Positions 1 through 9,899 of a stretch of DNA of 64,000 nt are shown here, one piece after another. The first letter of the stretch is position 1. Each line of letters begins with the position of its first letter. Where the stretch lies: the NCBI RefSeq assembly GCF_009763805.1, contig NZ_CP046804.1, positions 496,001 to 560,000 of the forward strand, written 5' to 3'. This stretch comes from Vibrio cidicii. Its GTDB lineage: Bacteria; Pseudomonadota; Gammaproteobacteria; Enterobacterales; Vibrionaceae. The position numbers and the translations under genes were made by a program. The notes under the pieces are model-generated. The model had not been told where the DNA came from, searched no databases, and saw nothing but the letters and a program-made list of their open reading frames with translations.

Positions 1-1450
1 CCCGGGAGATGTGGTGGAAATCGCTCCGGGTGATCGCTTGCCAGCCGATGGGAAATTGATGACCGCCATCGCCAGTTTTGATGAAAGTGCGTTGACTGGT
101 GAATCCCTTCCTGTCGAACACCAGGTTGGCGCGAAGTTGATGGCAGGCGTTGTTTCGCTAGATAAAGTCGTTCGAGTCGAAGTGACGTCTAAGCAAGGTG
201 AAAATGCGATTGATCGTATTTTGCACCTGATAGAACAAGCCGAATCACGTAAAGCACCGCTGGAGCGTTTCTTGGATAGATTTAGCCGCTGGTACACGCC
301 ACTGATGATGCTGGTCTCGCTGGTTGTTATCGTCACGCCGCCATTGCTCTTTGCCCAGCCTTGGGAAACTTGGGTTTATCGCGGTTTAGCTTTACTGCTG
401 ATTGCTTGCCCCTGTGCATTGGTGATATCGACGCCAGCGGCAATTACATCCGGGTTAGCTGCGGCCGCGAAACGAGGCGCGCTGATCAAAGGGGGGGCTG
501 CGCTGGAGTTACTCGGCAAAGTGGAGATGATCGCCTTTGATAAAACCGGCACCTTAACTCGTGGCAAACCGCAAGTGACGGATATTGTTGCTGTCGATAT
601 CAGTGAAGAGAAACTCCTTACCATGACCAGTGCGATAGAGGTCGGCTCCAATCACCCGTTGGCAACGGCCTTAGTTGCCAAAGCTAAGGAAGCTGGAGTG
701 ACAGTTCCTCACGCCCAAGACAAAACCGCGCAGATTGGCGTTGGCGTTTCTGGATGGGTTGACGGGCAGTTAGTGGAAGTGATTGCCTCAGCGAAAGCCA
801 ATTTTCCGCTTCCGGACGCGCTCGCAAAAGCGATGCAGGTGCTTGAAGTCGAGGGAAAAACCGTGGCTTTGGTCCGTTGTGATCAAAAAGTCATGGGGCT
901 GATTGCATGGCAAGATACCTTACGCGACGACGCGAACCAAGCGATCCGTGCGTTGAAGCGCTTGGGTATTTCCTCGCTGATGCTCACCGGAGACAATCCA
1001 CGTAGTGCAGAAGCGATCGCTGCGCATATCGGTATCGATTTTCAGGCTAACTTGCTTCCTGCCGACAAAGTTCATCATGTTGAAAAACGGGCGGCGACGC
1101 AGACGGTGGCGATGGTCGGAGACGGCATCAACGACGCACCTGCGATGAAGGCGGCGAGTATTGGCATTGCGATGGGCGGTGGAACCGATGTAGCGTTAGA
1201 AACTGCCGATGCTGCGCTCACGCACAATCGCTTGGTCGAGCTGCCGGCGATGATCGAGCTATCGCGAGCGACATTAAGCAACATTCGCCAAAATGTCACC
1301 TTGGCTCTAGGGCTGAAAGCGGTGTTTCTGGTAACGAGTCTGCTCGGCATCACGGGCCTCTGGGTGGCGGTATTGGCAGACAGCGGTGCGACCGCCTTAG
1401 TGACACTGAATGCGTTGAGGCTGCTGCGTTTTCAGCCGAAAGAAGCGTAA
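1..1450 (+). CDS. zntA: Zn/Cd/Pb-translocating P1B-type ATPase ZntA, 5' end outside window
   Basis: This is a heavy-metal-exporting P-type ATPase of the inner membrane that pumps Zn(II), Cd(II) or Pb(II) out of the cytoplasm using ATP. The reading frame is already open at base 2 (Pro-Gly-Asp), so the N-terminal metal-binding region and first membrane helices lie left of the window. Numbering from the GTG at 11, the actuator TGES is at 29-32, the transmembrane metal motif CPC at 133-135, the phosphorylation motif DKTGTLT from 177, the P1B-specific HP dipeptide near 215 and the hinge GDGIND at 370-375. The two last transmembrane helices are present and the C-terminus is complete. CPC with the HP motif fits the Zn/Cd/Pb subgroup better than copper exporters, but substrate is inferred. 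A hairpin follows the stop. Confidence 0.9.
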   Translation, partial: PGDVVEIAPGDRLPADGKLMTAIASFDESALTGESLPVEHQVGAKLMAGVVSLDKVVRVEVTSKQGENAIDRILHLIEQAESRKAPLERFLDRFSRWYTPLMMLVSLVVIVTPPLLFAQPWETWVYRGLALLLIACPCALVISTPAAITSGLAAAAKRGALIKGGAALELLGKVEMIAFDKTGTLTRGKPQVTDIVAVDISEEKLLTMTSAIEVGSNHPLATALVAKAKEAGVTVPHAQDKTAQIGVGVSGWVDGQLVEVIASAKANFPLPDALAKAMQVLEVEGKTVALVRCDQKVMGLIAWQDTLRDDANQAIRALKRLGISSLMLTGDNPRSAEAIAAHIGIDFQANLLPADKVHHVEKRAATQTVAMVGDGINDAPAMKAASIGIAMGGGTDVALETADAALTHNRLVELPAMIELSRATLSNIRQNVTLALGLKAVFLVTSLLGITGLWVAVLADSGATALVTLNALRLLRFQPKEA

Positions 1451-1470
1451 AGGTTGGCACACAATAGGCA

Positions 1471-1507
1471 CAAAGATACCTGCCGATACGTGCAGGTATC
1501 TTTGTCT
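1471..1507 (+). terminator. Hairpin after zntA
   Basis: A 13-bp perfect inverted repeat (1471-1483 with 1492-1504) starts about 20 bases after the zntA stop and is followed by a weak T-run. It probably ends zntA transcription. Confidence 0.55.
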
Positions 1508-1594
1508 CAGATTTATGCAAATGGATGATCAACTTGTTGTGTTTTTGTGATGCCAAACGGTTTTTCTTGAAAATACATAATTGTTACATTAATC

Positions 1595-1616
1595 ACTTGT
1601 GACTCTGATCACTCCA
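1595..1616 (+). promoter_or_regulatory. CRP-cAMP binding site upstream of udp
   Basis: TGTGA (1598-1602), six bases, then TCACT (1609-1613) matches the CRP consensus TGTGA-N6-TCACA at nine of ten positions. It lies about 95 bases before the udp start. E. coli udp is known to be activated by CRP and repressed by CytR, so the placement fits. Confidence 0.75.
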
Positions 1617-1706
1617 TGTTTTGGTTTGGTTCAGTAAAGTGCACTCTGTACCCCACAATTTCATTTGAGCTTACCTCGCATAGTAAGCCGCAATAAGGAG
1701 TGACTT

Positions 1707-2466
1707 ATGTCTCAAGCTGTTTTCCACTTAGGTGTAACTGAAGCCGATCTCAATGGTGCGACTCTGGCCATTATCCCTGGCGATCCAGCGCGCGTACAAA
1801 AAATTGCAGAAGAGATGGAAAATCCAGTATTTCTAGCCAGTCATCGTGAGTATACGCTGTACCGAGCAGAGTTAGACGGAAAAGCTGTGGTTGTGTGCTC
1901 TACCGGTATCGGTGGTCCATCAACGTCTATTGCGGTTGAAGAGTTAGCGCAACTTGGCGTACGTACTTTCCTACGCGTTGGTACGACTGGCGCGATTCAG
2001 CCACATGTGAATGTTGGCGACATGATTGTGACCACAGGTTTCCGTGCGTCTTGATGGGGCCAGCTTGCATTTCGCGCCAATGGAATTCCCTGCTGTTGCC
2101 GATTTTGAAGTTGCAACAGCAATGAAAGCGGCGGCTGAAGAAAGTGGTGCAACGGTACACACTGGTGTAACTGCATCGAGTGATACTTTCTACCCAGGTC
2201 AAGAGCGTTACGACACTTTCACCGGACGAGTAGTACGCCGTTTCCAAGGCTCGATGAAAGAGTGGCAAGACATGGGCGTGCTGAACTTTGAAATGGAATC
2301 AGCAACGCTATTGACCATGTGTGCGAGTTCTGGCTTACGTGCGGGCTGTGTTGCTGGTGTGATTATCAACCGTACTCAAAAAGAGATCCCAGATCACGCA
2401 ACGCTGAAAGAAACCGAAGCGCGTTCAATCAAAGTGGTTGTGGAATCGGCGCGTAAGATGCTGTAA
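1707..2466 (+). CDS. udp: Uridine phosphorylase, frameshifted as read
   Basis: Cytoplasmic uridine phosphorylase of the NP-I family, which splits uridine with phosphate into uracil and ribose-1-phosphate in pyrimidine salvage. The first frame carries the phosphate-site region IIPGDPARV and [20 protein letters not shown]. The second carries [16 protein letters not shown] and the nucleoside-site [11 protein letters not shown]. The first frame stops at 2054 just after VTTG, whereas family members continue with [13 protein letters not shown], which is present one frame over. Removing one T from the TTT at 2039-2041 (GGTTTCC to GGTTCC) joins the halves into a 252-residue protein, the usual family length. 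A good Shine-Dalgarno (AAGGAG) precedes the ATG. The gene sits between a CRP site and a strong terminator. The break is probably a sequence error and not a true pseudogene. Confidence 0.93.
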
Positions 2467-2495
2467 TCCAGCGTTTTATTCCATAGCAGAATTGT

Positions 2496-2530
2496 AAAAC
2501 CCGGAGCCAAAACTCCGGGTTTTCTTTTTC
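2496..2530 (+). terminator. Rho-independent terminator of udp
   Basis: An 11-bp stem (2496-2506 with 2513-2523), rich in GC at the loop side, is followed by a T-rich tract. It lies 30 bases after the udp stop and faces the convergent DUF1887 gene. Confidence 0.85.
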
Positions 2531-2541
2531 CAAGCAACAAA

Positions 2542-3702
2542 TTAAACACCGTCGCTGCCACCCGCTTGGGCAAACCAGTTAGTGAGGTGCAACTTCAGAT
2601 CGCGCAGTTCATCTGGCCCAATTAGAGCTAGGCCAAGATCTTCAGCTCGAGTAATGTCGTTGTGACGCAGTGGTCGAAAACTCACCAACATGGCACGTGC
2701 TTGCAACCCGCCCAGAAGATCGCGCAACGATTCTAATTTGTAGAGTGTGTCATCGCCATCATCACGCATGCCTTTGGTTTTGCATTCAATAATGTGCAAT
2801 TTGTTGTTCACTACCGAGGCCACATCGAGTTCATTGCGTACTTCGCGATCCCCAAGCTGACGGTAAACCTGTACGTTCAGCGAATGGTCCTGAATGGTCG
2901 GCATGTCATCTTGGATTTGTTTGACTGTGCTGTGCACTAAGGTTTCCAGCCATTCACCGTTGGAGAAGCGGCGTGCGTCCTCATTGGCAAAGGTGAGTAG
3001 CCCGTTTTCGTAGGTGGCGATATTGGCCTCAACCAAGTCTGCCAGCAGCATATTCAGTTCACGGTAGCCTTGCTGCTTGTCGGAAAGCTCGACATCGAGC
3101 CGCTGTTCTTTGCGACAAGTGGTGGCTAAGTAGTTGAGCGTTGCCAGCCCGGGGCCAAGCTCCAGAGCATTACTTGCCCAGCGCTCACCAAGTTGGTAAA
3201 GCTGCTTATCCAGTTGAGGGGGCAGTTCTACCTCGTTGAACTCACCACGTGCGCCAAAAATCGTAAGGTAATCTGAAATGGTGATACGGTCTTGAACTTG
3301 GGTCTCTTCGCGTCCGTCAGGGTAGAGCCAGCAAAGTTTATCGCTATTAGGCTCCACGACAAAAATTGGCCAATGATAGGTGCGAAACACTTCATACACC
3401 GAAAGCAGACGATGTCGCAGGCCACAACTGGCGTTCAGTTTTACATCTTCCCCACGGCGTTTGAGATCCTCTGCCAGCGATTGGATAGACTGCTTAATGA
3501 GGGACGTATCGACCACGGAGGGAATTTCAAAGAACTCGGTCGTGATGCTGCGTTGGGTGAGAACGGAATGAAGCCTTTGATACATGCCGTGCTGTGACTC
3601 GTCACCGATGAAAATGATGTGCGTACTGACAGTGCGATGATCGAGTAGCGGAGTGATCAGGCGGACTGGATCCTGATCGATAATACCGACGTGAACAGCC
3701 AT
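2542..3702 (-). CDS. Stand-alone CARF-domain nuclease-like protein (DUF1887 family)
   Basis: A 386-residue protein of the DUF1887 family, to which the structurally solved V. cholerae VC1899 belongs. The arrangement is an N-terminal CARF-like Rossmann fold (about 1-150), a winged-helix-like middle (about 160-260) and a restriction-endonuclease-like C-terminal domain (about 270-386). The PD-(D/E)xK-type residues are visible as Asp293 in NELDVASVV and Glu306-Cys-Lys308 in HIIECKTKG. CRISPR-associated relatives (Card1/Can2) are nucleases switched on by cyclic tetra-adenylate. Here the usual CARF ligand-loop signature is replaced by NASCGLRHR (90-98), so the ligand may differ. No CRISPR or cas gene is nearby; the gene stands alone between udp and a chemoreceptor. 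Target and trigger are unknown. Confidence 0.8.
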   Translation of the reverse strand: MAVHVGIIDQDPVRLITPLLDHRTVSTHIIFIGDESQHGMYQRLHSVLTQRSITTEFFEIPSVVDTSLIKQSIQSLAEDLKRRGEDVKLNASCGLRHRLLSVYEVFRTYHWPIFVVEPNSDKLCWLYPDGREETQVQDRITISDYLTIFGARGEFNEVELPPQLDKQLYQLGERWASNALELGPGLATLNYLATTCRKEQRLDVELSDKQQGYRELNMLLADLVEANIATYENGLLTFANEDARRFSNGEWLETLVHSTVKQIQDDMPTIQDHSLNVQVYRQLGDREVRNELDVASVVNNKLHIIECKTKGMRDDGDDTLYKLESLRDLLGGLQARAMLVSFRPLRHNDITRAEDLGLALIGPDELRDLKLHLTNWFAQAGGSDGV

Positions 3703-3782
3703 AGAGTTTCCTTTTTATATGGGCTGCACAGAATGAAAGAGAAAAGAAATTGGCAAGCCCTTGATCTCCATATGTAGACAAG

Positions 3783-3823
3783 GCTTATAAAAAACAAGGG
3801 CAACTCTATGAAAAGTTGCCCTT
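3783..3823 (-). terminator. Terminator after the chemoreceptor gene
   Basis: A 10-bp perfect stem (3796-3805 with 3814-3823) is followed on the minus strand by a run of six T. It sits 46 bases past the stop of the chemoreceptor gene. Confidence 0.8.
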
Positions 3824-3868
3824 ATCGGATTGCAGACGGACTTAGTGCGATGCGTTTAGATAAGACGT

Positions 3869-5860
3869 CTATAGCTTAAAGCGATGCACCAATTCAGTTT
3901 GTTGATGAGCGAGATTCGACAAGCTTTCGCTGGTTTGCGCAATGGTAGCCATCGCATGGTAGCTGCGATCCGCGATGCTGTTGATGTCCTCAAGGCTACG
4001 CGCGATGTCTGCTGAGGTTTCGCTCTGCTCGGCGGCCGCGTGGGAAATATGCGTGCTCATCTGGCTGATTTCGATGATCAGCGCTTGGATCTCTTCCATT
4101 GAACTATTGGCTTTGGAGGCTTGATCAACCGACATTTCCATATCGTTCATACAGCTTTGAATCACTTGACTGGCCGATTGCGAGCTGGATTGTAAGTTAC
4201 TGATCATCGCTTCAATCTCAGTGGTGGACTGAGTGGTCTTGGAAGCCAGTACGCGTACTTCATCGGCAACTACGGCAAAGCCTCGTCCTTGCTCACCCGC
4301 ACGCGCTGCTTCGATGGCGGCGTTAAGTGCCAGTAGGTTAGTTTGCTCTGCAATGTTGCGGATTACATCCAAAATCGAGCCAATTTGACCGCTCATGCGC
4401 TGTAGCTCAGAGACCGCACTGACCGATTCATTGAGGCGCATCTCAAGCTGATTGATGGTTGAGATATTGCTACTCATGATGCTACGGCCAGAATCTGACG
4501 CGGTTTCGACTTTCTGTACCATCTCCAAAGAGCTTTGCGCATTCTGTGCTACCTCTTGGACTGAATGAGACATTTCAGTCATTGCCGTGGCAACGCTGGC
4601 GGTTTGGCCACGTTGCGCATTGAGCTGAGTTTGCGCCTCAGAAGAGGTCCTCTCGTTGTTGGCAGCAGTATCGGTAAGATTTTCCGCCGCGTCATTAAGT
4701 TTGACTAGGATGTTGTGCAAGCTATCGGCGAGGGTATTGATATGGCCACTTACACGGCTAAATTCGTTGTTGTAGCGGATCTCGATGCGCTGTGTCATGT
4801 CGCCATTTGCCAGCCCTTCTAGCGTTGCCAGAATGCGTGTGAGCGGTTCGCGGACACTGTGCGCGATATGATAACCCACCGCCGCGGCGAAAATGGTCAC
4901 CGCAATACCGATGACGATCGCCTTGAGCAAGCCTTGGTCGTAAACTTCCCCCGCTTCTACAAGAGATTGGTTCAAATTGTCGGTGGCGGTGGTAGTAAAG
5001 GTTTCTAGCGTGGTCATGGCATTATCAACTTTGACCGCTAGGTTGGCGATGTTGTTGTACAGCGCCGTCCTTGCGCGCAGGTAACTGGCATGTTGGTCAA
5101 GCACCCCGCCTTTTTGCCCGACGTCTTGGGTAAACTGTTCTACCGATTGGTTAAACACCTCTTTCAAAGAAGGTAACTGAGTGACCAAACCCCGGTAAGC
5201 GTAGTTTAAGTGAGTGACCGCTTTCTTGTTCTTGGTCACTGCTTTTTCCACAAACTCAAGGTCTGAGCTTGCTAACGCATCCGAGGTAATCACTTCGGCG
5301 TCTTTCAACTTAATGAAATAGCTCTTAGCCATGACTTTGACGGAAATACTGGTTTGATCATCAACATACTCTTTCATGCCAACGGTCAATTCGGTATGCA
5401 ATTTTTGGAAACGACGAGAAGATTTTTGCACTTCAGCTTGGGCGGTGAACATCGCTTCGTAGTTGTTCATTGCCTCATTCGCTTCGGCAAAATAGCTCTG
5501 TTCCGTTTCACGAAGCTGAGTCAGTGGCTCGGCAAGCGCAGGGTAAATACGGCTCGCTTGCTCAAGCTCGGCCAATGTTTTGCCAAATTCTTGCTGCGAT
5601 TGGCCGAACTCTTGGCGCATCTGCGCCATCCGATCTTGATCTTGCGTGGTCAGAAAATCTTTGAAGGATTTATCTGCCGAAAGAAGTTGGACGCTGGTCT
5701 GATTCGACAGCGAAACCAAAGGTAGAGAGGTGCTTGATACCGTCTCAAAGTTAGAATGAATTTGATTCATGCCGTTGGTCATGATGGTCACTGTGACGAT
5801 AAACAGCACAATAATCAACGCGAAACCGGCATACATCCTTTTAATGACTGAACCTTGCAT
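3869..5860 (-). CDS. Methyl-accepting chemotaxis protein
   Basis: A membrane chemoreceptor of 663 residues from the ATG at 5860, chosen because the first membrane helix ([18 protein letters not shown]) starts a few residues later; a longer in-frame start at 5908 is less likely. It has an N-terminal helix at about 10-28, a long mostly helical periplasmic domain to about 310, a second helix, a HAMP linker, and the cytoplasmic signalling hairpin with the conserved tip [20 protein letters not shown]. The tip binds CheW and CheA and controls flagellar motor bias. The sensor region is not of an obvious PAS/Cache type and the ligand is unknown. It ends in RFKL without a CheR-tethering pentapeptide. 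Single-gene unit with its own terminator. Confidence 0.92.
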   Translation of the reverse strand: MQGSVIKRMYAGFALIIVLFIVTVTIMTNGMNQIHSNFETVSSTSLPLVSLSNQTSVQLLSADKSFKDFLTTQDQDRMAQMRQEFGQSQQEFGKTLAELEQASRIYPALAEPLTQLRETEQSYFAEANEAMNNYEAMFTAQAEVQKSSRRFQKLHTELTVGMKEYVDDQTSISVKVMAKSYFIKLKDAEVITSDALASSDLEFVEKAVTKNKKAVTHLNYAYRGLVTQLPSLKEVFNQSVEQFTQDVGQKGGVLDQHASYLRARTALYNNIANLAVKVDNAMTTLETFTTTATDNLNQSLVEAGEVYDQGLLKAIVIGIAVTIFAAAVGYHIAHSVREPLTRILATLEGLANGDMTQRIEIRYNNEFSRVSGHINTLADSLHNILVKLNDAAENLTDTAANNERTSSEAQTQLNAQRGQTASVATAMTEMSHSVQEVAQNAQSSLEMVQKVETASDSGRSIMSSNISTINQLEMRLNESVSAVSELQRMSGQIGSILDVIRNIAEQTNLLALNAAIEAARAGEQGRGFAVVADEVRVLASKTTQSTTEIEAMISNLQSSSQSASQVIQSCMNDMEMSVDQASKANSSMEEIQALIIEISQMSTHISHAAAEQSETSADIARSLEDINSIADRSYHAMATIAQTSESLSNLAHQQTELVHRFKL

Positions 5861-6100
5861 AGGTGAAGCCCTCTCCCAGATAGAAATAAAAAGTGCAAAA
5901 AGACGCAAAACGTCTCAAAAAATTAACAAAATTATCATCATTGTAGGCAGTTTGATTTGAGCATTTTATGACGAGGGCGACAAAAAAAACTTTATAGATT
6001 GACGTACTGTTGATAATGTTAAGTGAACACTGTTTTTTATTGTGATGGCGCAAGCCTTGACGCATACTAACCGGGTTACACACCACTTAATGGAGTACCT

Positions 6101-6451
6101 ATGGCCGAAGAAACCATCTTTAGCAAAATTATTCGTAAGGAAATTCCCGCTGATGTGCTTTATCAGGATGATCTCGTCACCGCGTTTCGTGATATCAATC
6201 CTCGAGCACCAAGCCACATTTTGATCATTCCGAACAAACTCATTGCAACCGTGAATGACGTTGAAGCCGATGACGAAGCCATGATGGGGCGCATGTTCAC
6301 TGTTGCCAGAAAGCTCGCTAAAGAGGAGGGCATTGCCGAGGATGGTTATCGCCTAATTGTCAACTGCAATGCGCATGGCGGCCAAGAAGTCTACCATATT
6401 CATATGCATTTGGTGGGTGGGCGTCCACTTGGCCCACTGTTGCTCGGATAA
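6101..6451 (+). CDS. hinT: Histidine-triad purine nucleoside phosphoramidase HinT
   Basis: A small cytoplasmic HIT-family hydrolase (116 residues) that cleaves adenosine phosphoramidates and aminoacyl-AMP-like substrates. The active-site triad is visible as HIHMH, His99, His101 and His103, near the C-terminus, preceded by [12 protein letters not shown]. The N-terminal [17 protein letters not shown] is typical. Length matches E. coli HinT (119). It starts the conserved gene run hinT, COG3014 lipoprotein, ycfL, lpoB, thiK, ycfP, ndh, as in E. coli. The start ATG at 6101 is preceded by a weak GGAG-like site. Confidence 0.95.
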   Translation: MAEETIFSKIIRKEIPADVLYQDDLVTAFRDINPRAPSHILIIPNKLIATVNDVEADDEAMMGRMFTVARKLAKEEGIAEDGYRLIVNCNAHGGQEVYHIHMHLVGGRPLGPLLLG

Positions 6452-6529
6452 ATGGTGACTCGATAGGTTAAGGGGCCAGCGAAGCGCTCGCTGGCCAAAT
6501 GTCGGTTAAATCTCTATTGGAGCCGAGTT

Positions 6530-7925
6530 TTGACACGAAAGATAAAGTTTGCCGCATTGCTCAGTGGTGTACTCGCTTTAGCCGGGTGCGCCAATATGTC
6601 TGCCGGCAATCTGTTTAGTCATTACAGTGAGCAGAATAAGTCCGTCTATCAGGCGGTGCAAAGCGGTCACTACTCACAAGCGCAGCAGATGCGATCAGAT
6701 CTGGTGGCTGGTGAGATGCTTGATAACATGGAGCGTGGCCGCTTGGCCTTTTTAGCCAGTGATTATTCGGCAAGCAAAAGCGCTTTGGAAAAAAGTGATG
6801 TGGCAGTGCGGCAATGGCAGGATCAAGCAAAAGTTTCTCTGTCACAAACCGCCACCAGTGTGGGCTCATTGGCGGTGAATGACAATCTGAATAATTACAC
6901 CCCAGCAGATTATGAACTGGGCTTTTTGCATCTTTATCTTGGCTTGAACTATCTACAGCAAAATAGCTTAGAAGGGGCCTTGGTCGAAATGCGCAGAGCC
7001 AACCAAGTGCAAGAAGCGGCGCGAAAAGCGCGTGAAGACGAGCTTAATGCAGCGCAGCGAGACATGCAGAAAAACGGCATGGCCACCAATTTAGGCAGCG
7101 TATTGGCAAATTATCCCGACGCGGGACAAACGCTGCAGGCGGTGCAAAATGGCTATCTGTTTTTCCTCTCAGGGCTGCTTTATGAAGCGTCACGCGATCT
7201 TAATGGGGCGTATGTTGACTACCGCCGAGCATTGGCAGTGATGCCCGACAATCGCGAAGTGATTGAGCGAACCATAGCCGTCGCCAAAAAGTTGGCAATG
7301 CGCGAAGACCTTCGCCAACTTGAGAAACGCTACGGTGAACGCGATTTAACACTGGGTAACGATGAAGGGCGTATTATCGTCATCGAGGAGCAAGGCGTGG
7401 TTGAAGCGCTGCAAGGATGGCGTATTGACTTGCCCGTTTACGATTCTCGTGGTGTGGGTGCGCTGTACTCATTGGCGCTGCCCTACTATGCCAAACAAAG
7501 TCGTGCGTCATTTTCTCCACTGAGATTAAATCAGCAGGCGTTGACGACGCACTCTTTGGCTGATGTAAACCAAATGGCGAGATACGATCTCGGCGAGCGT
7601 TTACCGTCGATGGTAATCCGTCAAGCGTTGCGCGTGGTTGCCAAAGATCAACTACGTAAAGAAGCGGCGAAGGGAGACGATGTAGGTAATCTGCTCTTCA
7701 ATGTCTGGAATGCGTTAACCGAGCAGCCTGATACTCGCAGTTGGCAGACACTGCCCGCAACAATCAACACGACTAGTGCGGTGGTGAAGGCTGGAGAAAC
7801 AGGTGATAACGTCTACCAACCAAGATTATGTGTTTAACGTGCCAGCGGGGCAAACCACTTTGGTCTGGCTCTCTCGTCAAGGCGACAATCAGACGATCTG
7901 GCACAAACAATTAGGGAGATTGTAA
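6530..7925 (+). CDS. COG3014 family lipoprotein, frameshifted as read
   Basis: A lipoprotein with a TTG start and a signal peptide ending in the lipobox LAGC (Cys20), so it is probably anchored in the outer membrane. The body is TPR-like and helical (YELGFLHLYLGLNYL, NGAYVDYRRALAVMPDN); function is unknown. The frame stops at 7837, but a second frame carries on as VFNVPAGQTTLVWLSRQG and ends at a TAA (7923-7925) overlapping the ATG of ycfL. Removing one A from the AAA at 7797-7799 (GAGAAAC to GAGAAC) joins them into 464 residues. The neat TAATG junction with ycfL supports the repair. It lies in the hinT-lpoB run and may serve envelope assembly, which is inferred from context only. Confidence 0.82.
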
Positions 7926-8314
7926 TGAAAGTTTGGCTGATTCCAGCATTGCTAATGTTGGCTTTGACTGGCTGTGCAGAAAATACCGCAGGCATGCGTG
8001 TTGATGGCGAAACACAACATGTGTTCTTTCATGACAACGTATTGGGTAATCGTCTGTTGATCGACGATATTTCGACGGTACCTGCTGACGATCGAGTTCG
8101 TGGTGTGGTGCGTTTGACCAGCAATTATAAAGGCGATCAGTCGATCTTGTACCGTTTTTCTTGGTACGACGCGAATGGTCTGGAAGTGAACAGCAAACCC
8201 GGACCTTGGCGTCAAGCGATCGTTAGGGGGTTTGAATCGATTACCCTGTCGGAAGTAACGATTAATCCGAATGGCACTCAATACCGAGTGCAGATTCGTG
8301 CAAACAATGATTAA
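7925..8314 (+). CDS. ycfL: YcfL family lipoprotein
   Basis: A 129-residue lipoprotein with signal peptide MKVWLIPALLMLALTGC (lipobox LTGC, Cys17). The mature part is predicted beta-rich (RGVVRLTSNYKGDQSILYRF, SWYDANGLEV). YcfL precedes lpoB in E. coli as well. No biochemical role is established; the position between a COG3014 lipoprotein and LpoB suggests cell-envelope work. Its ATG overlaps the stop of the upstream gene and lpoB starts 24 bases after its stop, so the three are likely cotranscribed. Confidence 0.85.
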   Translation: MKVWLIPALLMLALTGCAENTAGMRVDGETQHVFFHDNVLGNRLLIDDISTVPADDRVRGVVRLTSNYKGDQSILYRFSWYDANGLEVNSKPGPWRQAIVRGFESITLSEVTINPNGTQYRVQIRANND

Positions 8315-8338
8315 AACTCAATAGTGTGAGGACTAAAA

Positions 8339-8929
8339 ATGAACAAAGGTGTGGTTGCCCTGGTGGGGCTGGCAGTAATTTTGGGTGGTTGTTCTAACAA
8401 GGTCTCTTATGGAGACGCACAGGCGACTGAAACGACAACGATTGATTTTGGTTCGACCGATCTGCAAACCATCGCTGGGCAAATGATCGATAGCATGATG
8501 ATGTCAGGCTCTGTGGCCGCGATCACTCGTGACAAACGTCCGATTGTCTTTGTTGAACGAATCAAAAACAAAACCAGTGAACATATCGATACGGAATCCA
8601 TCACCGACACGATTTCGACCAAGATGTTGAACTCTGGCAAATTCCGTTTTGTGGATATGGATCGCGTAGAAGCGGTGCGTGAGCAGTTGAACTTCCAGAA
8701 CAATGATGACTTGGTGAACCAATCAACCGCCATTCAGTTCGGTAAAATGGTGGGTGCGCAGTACATGCTGTATGGCAACTTGTCGAGCATCGTTAAAAAT
8801 AACGGCAGCGACAAAGATGTCTACTACAAAATGACCATGCGCTTGATGGATCTGGAAACGGGCCTGATCGAATGGGCGGATGAAACTGAAATCCGCAAAC
8901 AGCAGTCTAAACGTTTACTTGGACTGTAA
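8339..8929 (+). CDS. lpoB: Penicillin-binding protein activator LpoB
   Basis: An outer-membrane lipoprotein (196 residues, lipobox LGGC, Cys18) that spans the periplasm to stimulate the bifunctional peptidoglycan synthase PBP1b. Residues after the signal form a short linker and then the globular fold with IVFVERIKNKTSEHIDT, FRFVDMDRVEAVREQL and GAQYMLYGNLSSI, all characteristic of LpoB/YcfM. A good Shine-Dalgarno (GAGG) precedes the ATG. It lies in the lipoprotein cluster with ycfL and is followed after 18 bases by thiK. A second wall factor, csiV, lies about 5 kb downstream. Confidence 0.9.
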   Translation: MNKGVVALVGLAVILGGCSNKVSYGDAQATETTTIDFGSTDLQTIAGQMIDSMMMSGSVAAITRDKRPIVFVERIKNKTSEHIDTESITDTISTKMLNSGKFRFVDMDRVEAVREQLNFQNNDDLVNQSTAIQFGKMVGAQYMLYGNLSSIVKNNGSDKDVYYKMTMRLMDLETGLIEWADETEIRKQQSKRLLGL

Positions 8930-8947
8930 GCGCATGTGAGGCGAAAT

Positions 8948-9841
8948 ATGGCGTGGTTTTCTTGGCAGCAAGCCAAACAACTTGATCCCAGTTTGAATGC
9001 GGTAGCGGAGTTTTTTGTGCCCGCTCCCGCACAAGTTCAAACGGTGACGGGAGGGTTAACCAATCGTTGTTGGAAAATCCTTGATGCCAATGGAAAAGCG
9101 TACGTTTGGAGGCCTGCCAGCAAAGTCTGTCAGGCTTTTTCTATTTCTCGCTACAGCGAATATCAGATTCTGGCGGCAATAGCACCATTAAAAATCGGAC
9201 CCAAGCCGATTTTGGTCAACGAGCAGGGCTTGTTGGTCGAATGGCTAGAAGGCGTGACTATGCGCGGTGCGGCCTCTATCGATACCTTACTGAAAACCTG
9301 CATTAAGATTCATGAATTTGATGCACACGGTTTGCCGCTCGCGCCGTTTGGTTATACCGCGAGGGTGGATCATTACTGGATGCAGCTTGACGGTCACTAC
9401 TTGGGGAGTGAATTTGAGAATTTGTATCAACAATGGCGTATGTCCCCTCCGATTGAACCGTTACCCGCCGTTCTTTGTCATTTTGACTTGGGGGACTATA
9501 ACTTAGTTAAAGGTCCGGATGGAGTAAAAGTGATTGACTGGGAGTATGCCGCTTTGGCAGATCCTCGCTTGGAATTGGCGTTAGTGATTCAAGTTGCGGA
9601 GGAAAACGTGTTTGAGTCGGTATGTCGTTACTGCCAGTTGAGAGAAATAGACGACATCGATTTGTGGCTTGATGGTGTGAAAGCGTGGCAACCGCGTTTA
9701 ACCATGATGGCGATGTTGTGGTATCTACTTGCTGACAAGCTTTGGGGTGGTGAGGAATATTTACTCAGTGCCAAGCAAATGCTGCACACATTATGTCACG
9801 AGGATCACTGTTTACAGCCTCAACCCGGTTTACCACTTTAA
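8948..9841 (+). CDS. thiK: Thiamine kinase-like phosphotransferase ThiK (YcfN)
   Basis: An aminoglycoside/choline-kinase-fold enzyme of 297 residues. In E. coli the gene at this place (ycfN) is thiamine kinase, which salvages thiamine to thiamine phosphate. The catalytic loop HFDLGDYN (from residue 178, Brenner motif HxDxxxxN) and the metal-binding VIDWEYA (about 194-200) are intact. The start at 8948 is chosen because GAGG lies seven bases before it; the GTG at 8936 would lack a site. It follows lpoB closely. Substrate assignment rests on family and gene order; a related choline/ethanolamine kinase role cannot be excluded. Confidence 0.8.
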   Translation: MAWFSWQQAKQLDPSLNAVAEFFVPAPAQVQTVTGGLTNRCWKILDANGKAYVWRPASKVCQAFSISRYSEYQILAAIAPLKIGPKPILVNEQGLLVEWLEGVTMRGAASIDTLLKTCIKIHEFDAHGLPLAPFGYTARVDHYWMQLDGHYLGSEFENLYQQWRMSPPIEPLPAVLCHFDLGDYNLVKGPDGVKVIDWEYAALADPRLELALVIQVAEENVFESVCRYCQLREIDDIDLWLDGVKAWQPRLTMMAMLWYLLADKLWGGEEYLLSAKQMLHTLCHEDHCLQPQPGLPL

Positions 9842-9899
9842 ACCCCTGCTAATCGTGGTAGATTTATGGCTATACCCAAGCTTAAAGTGAGAGGGAACT

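Noticed and set aside
1927..2268. Minus-strand frame covering the break in udp
   Set aside because: Antisense to conserved udp motifs and only open because of frame chance.
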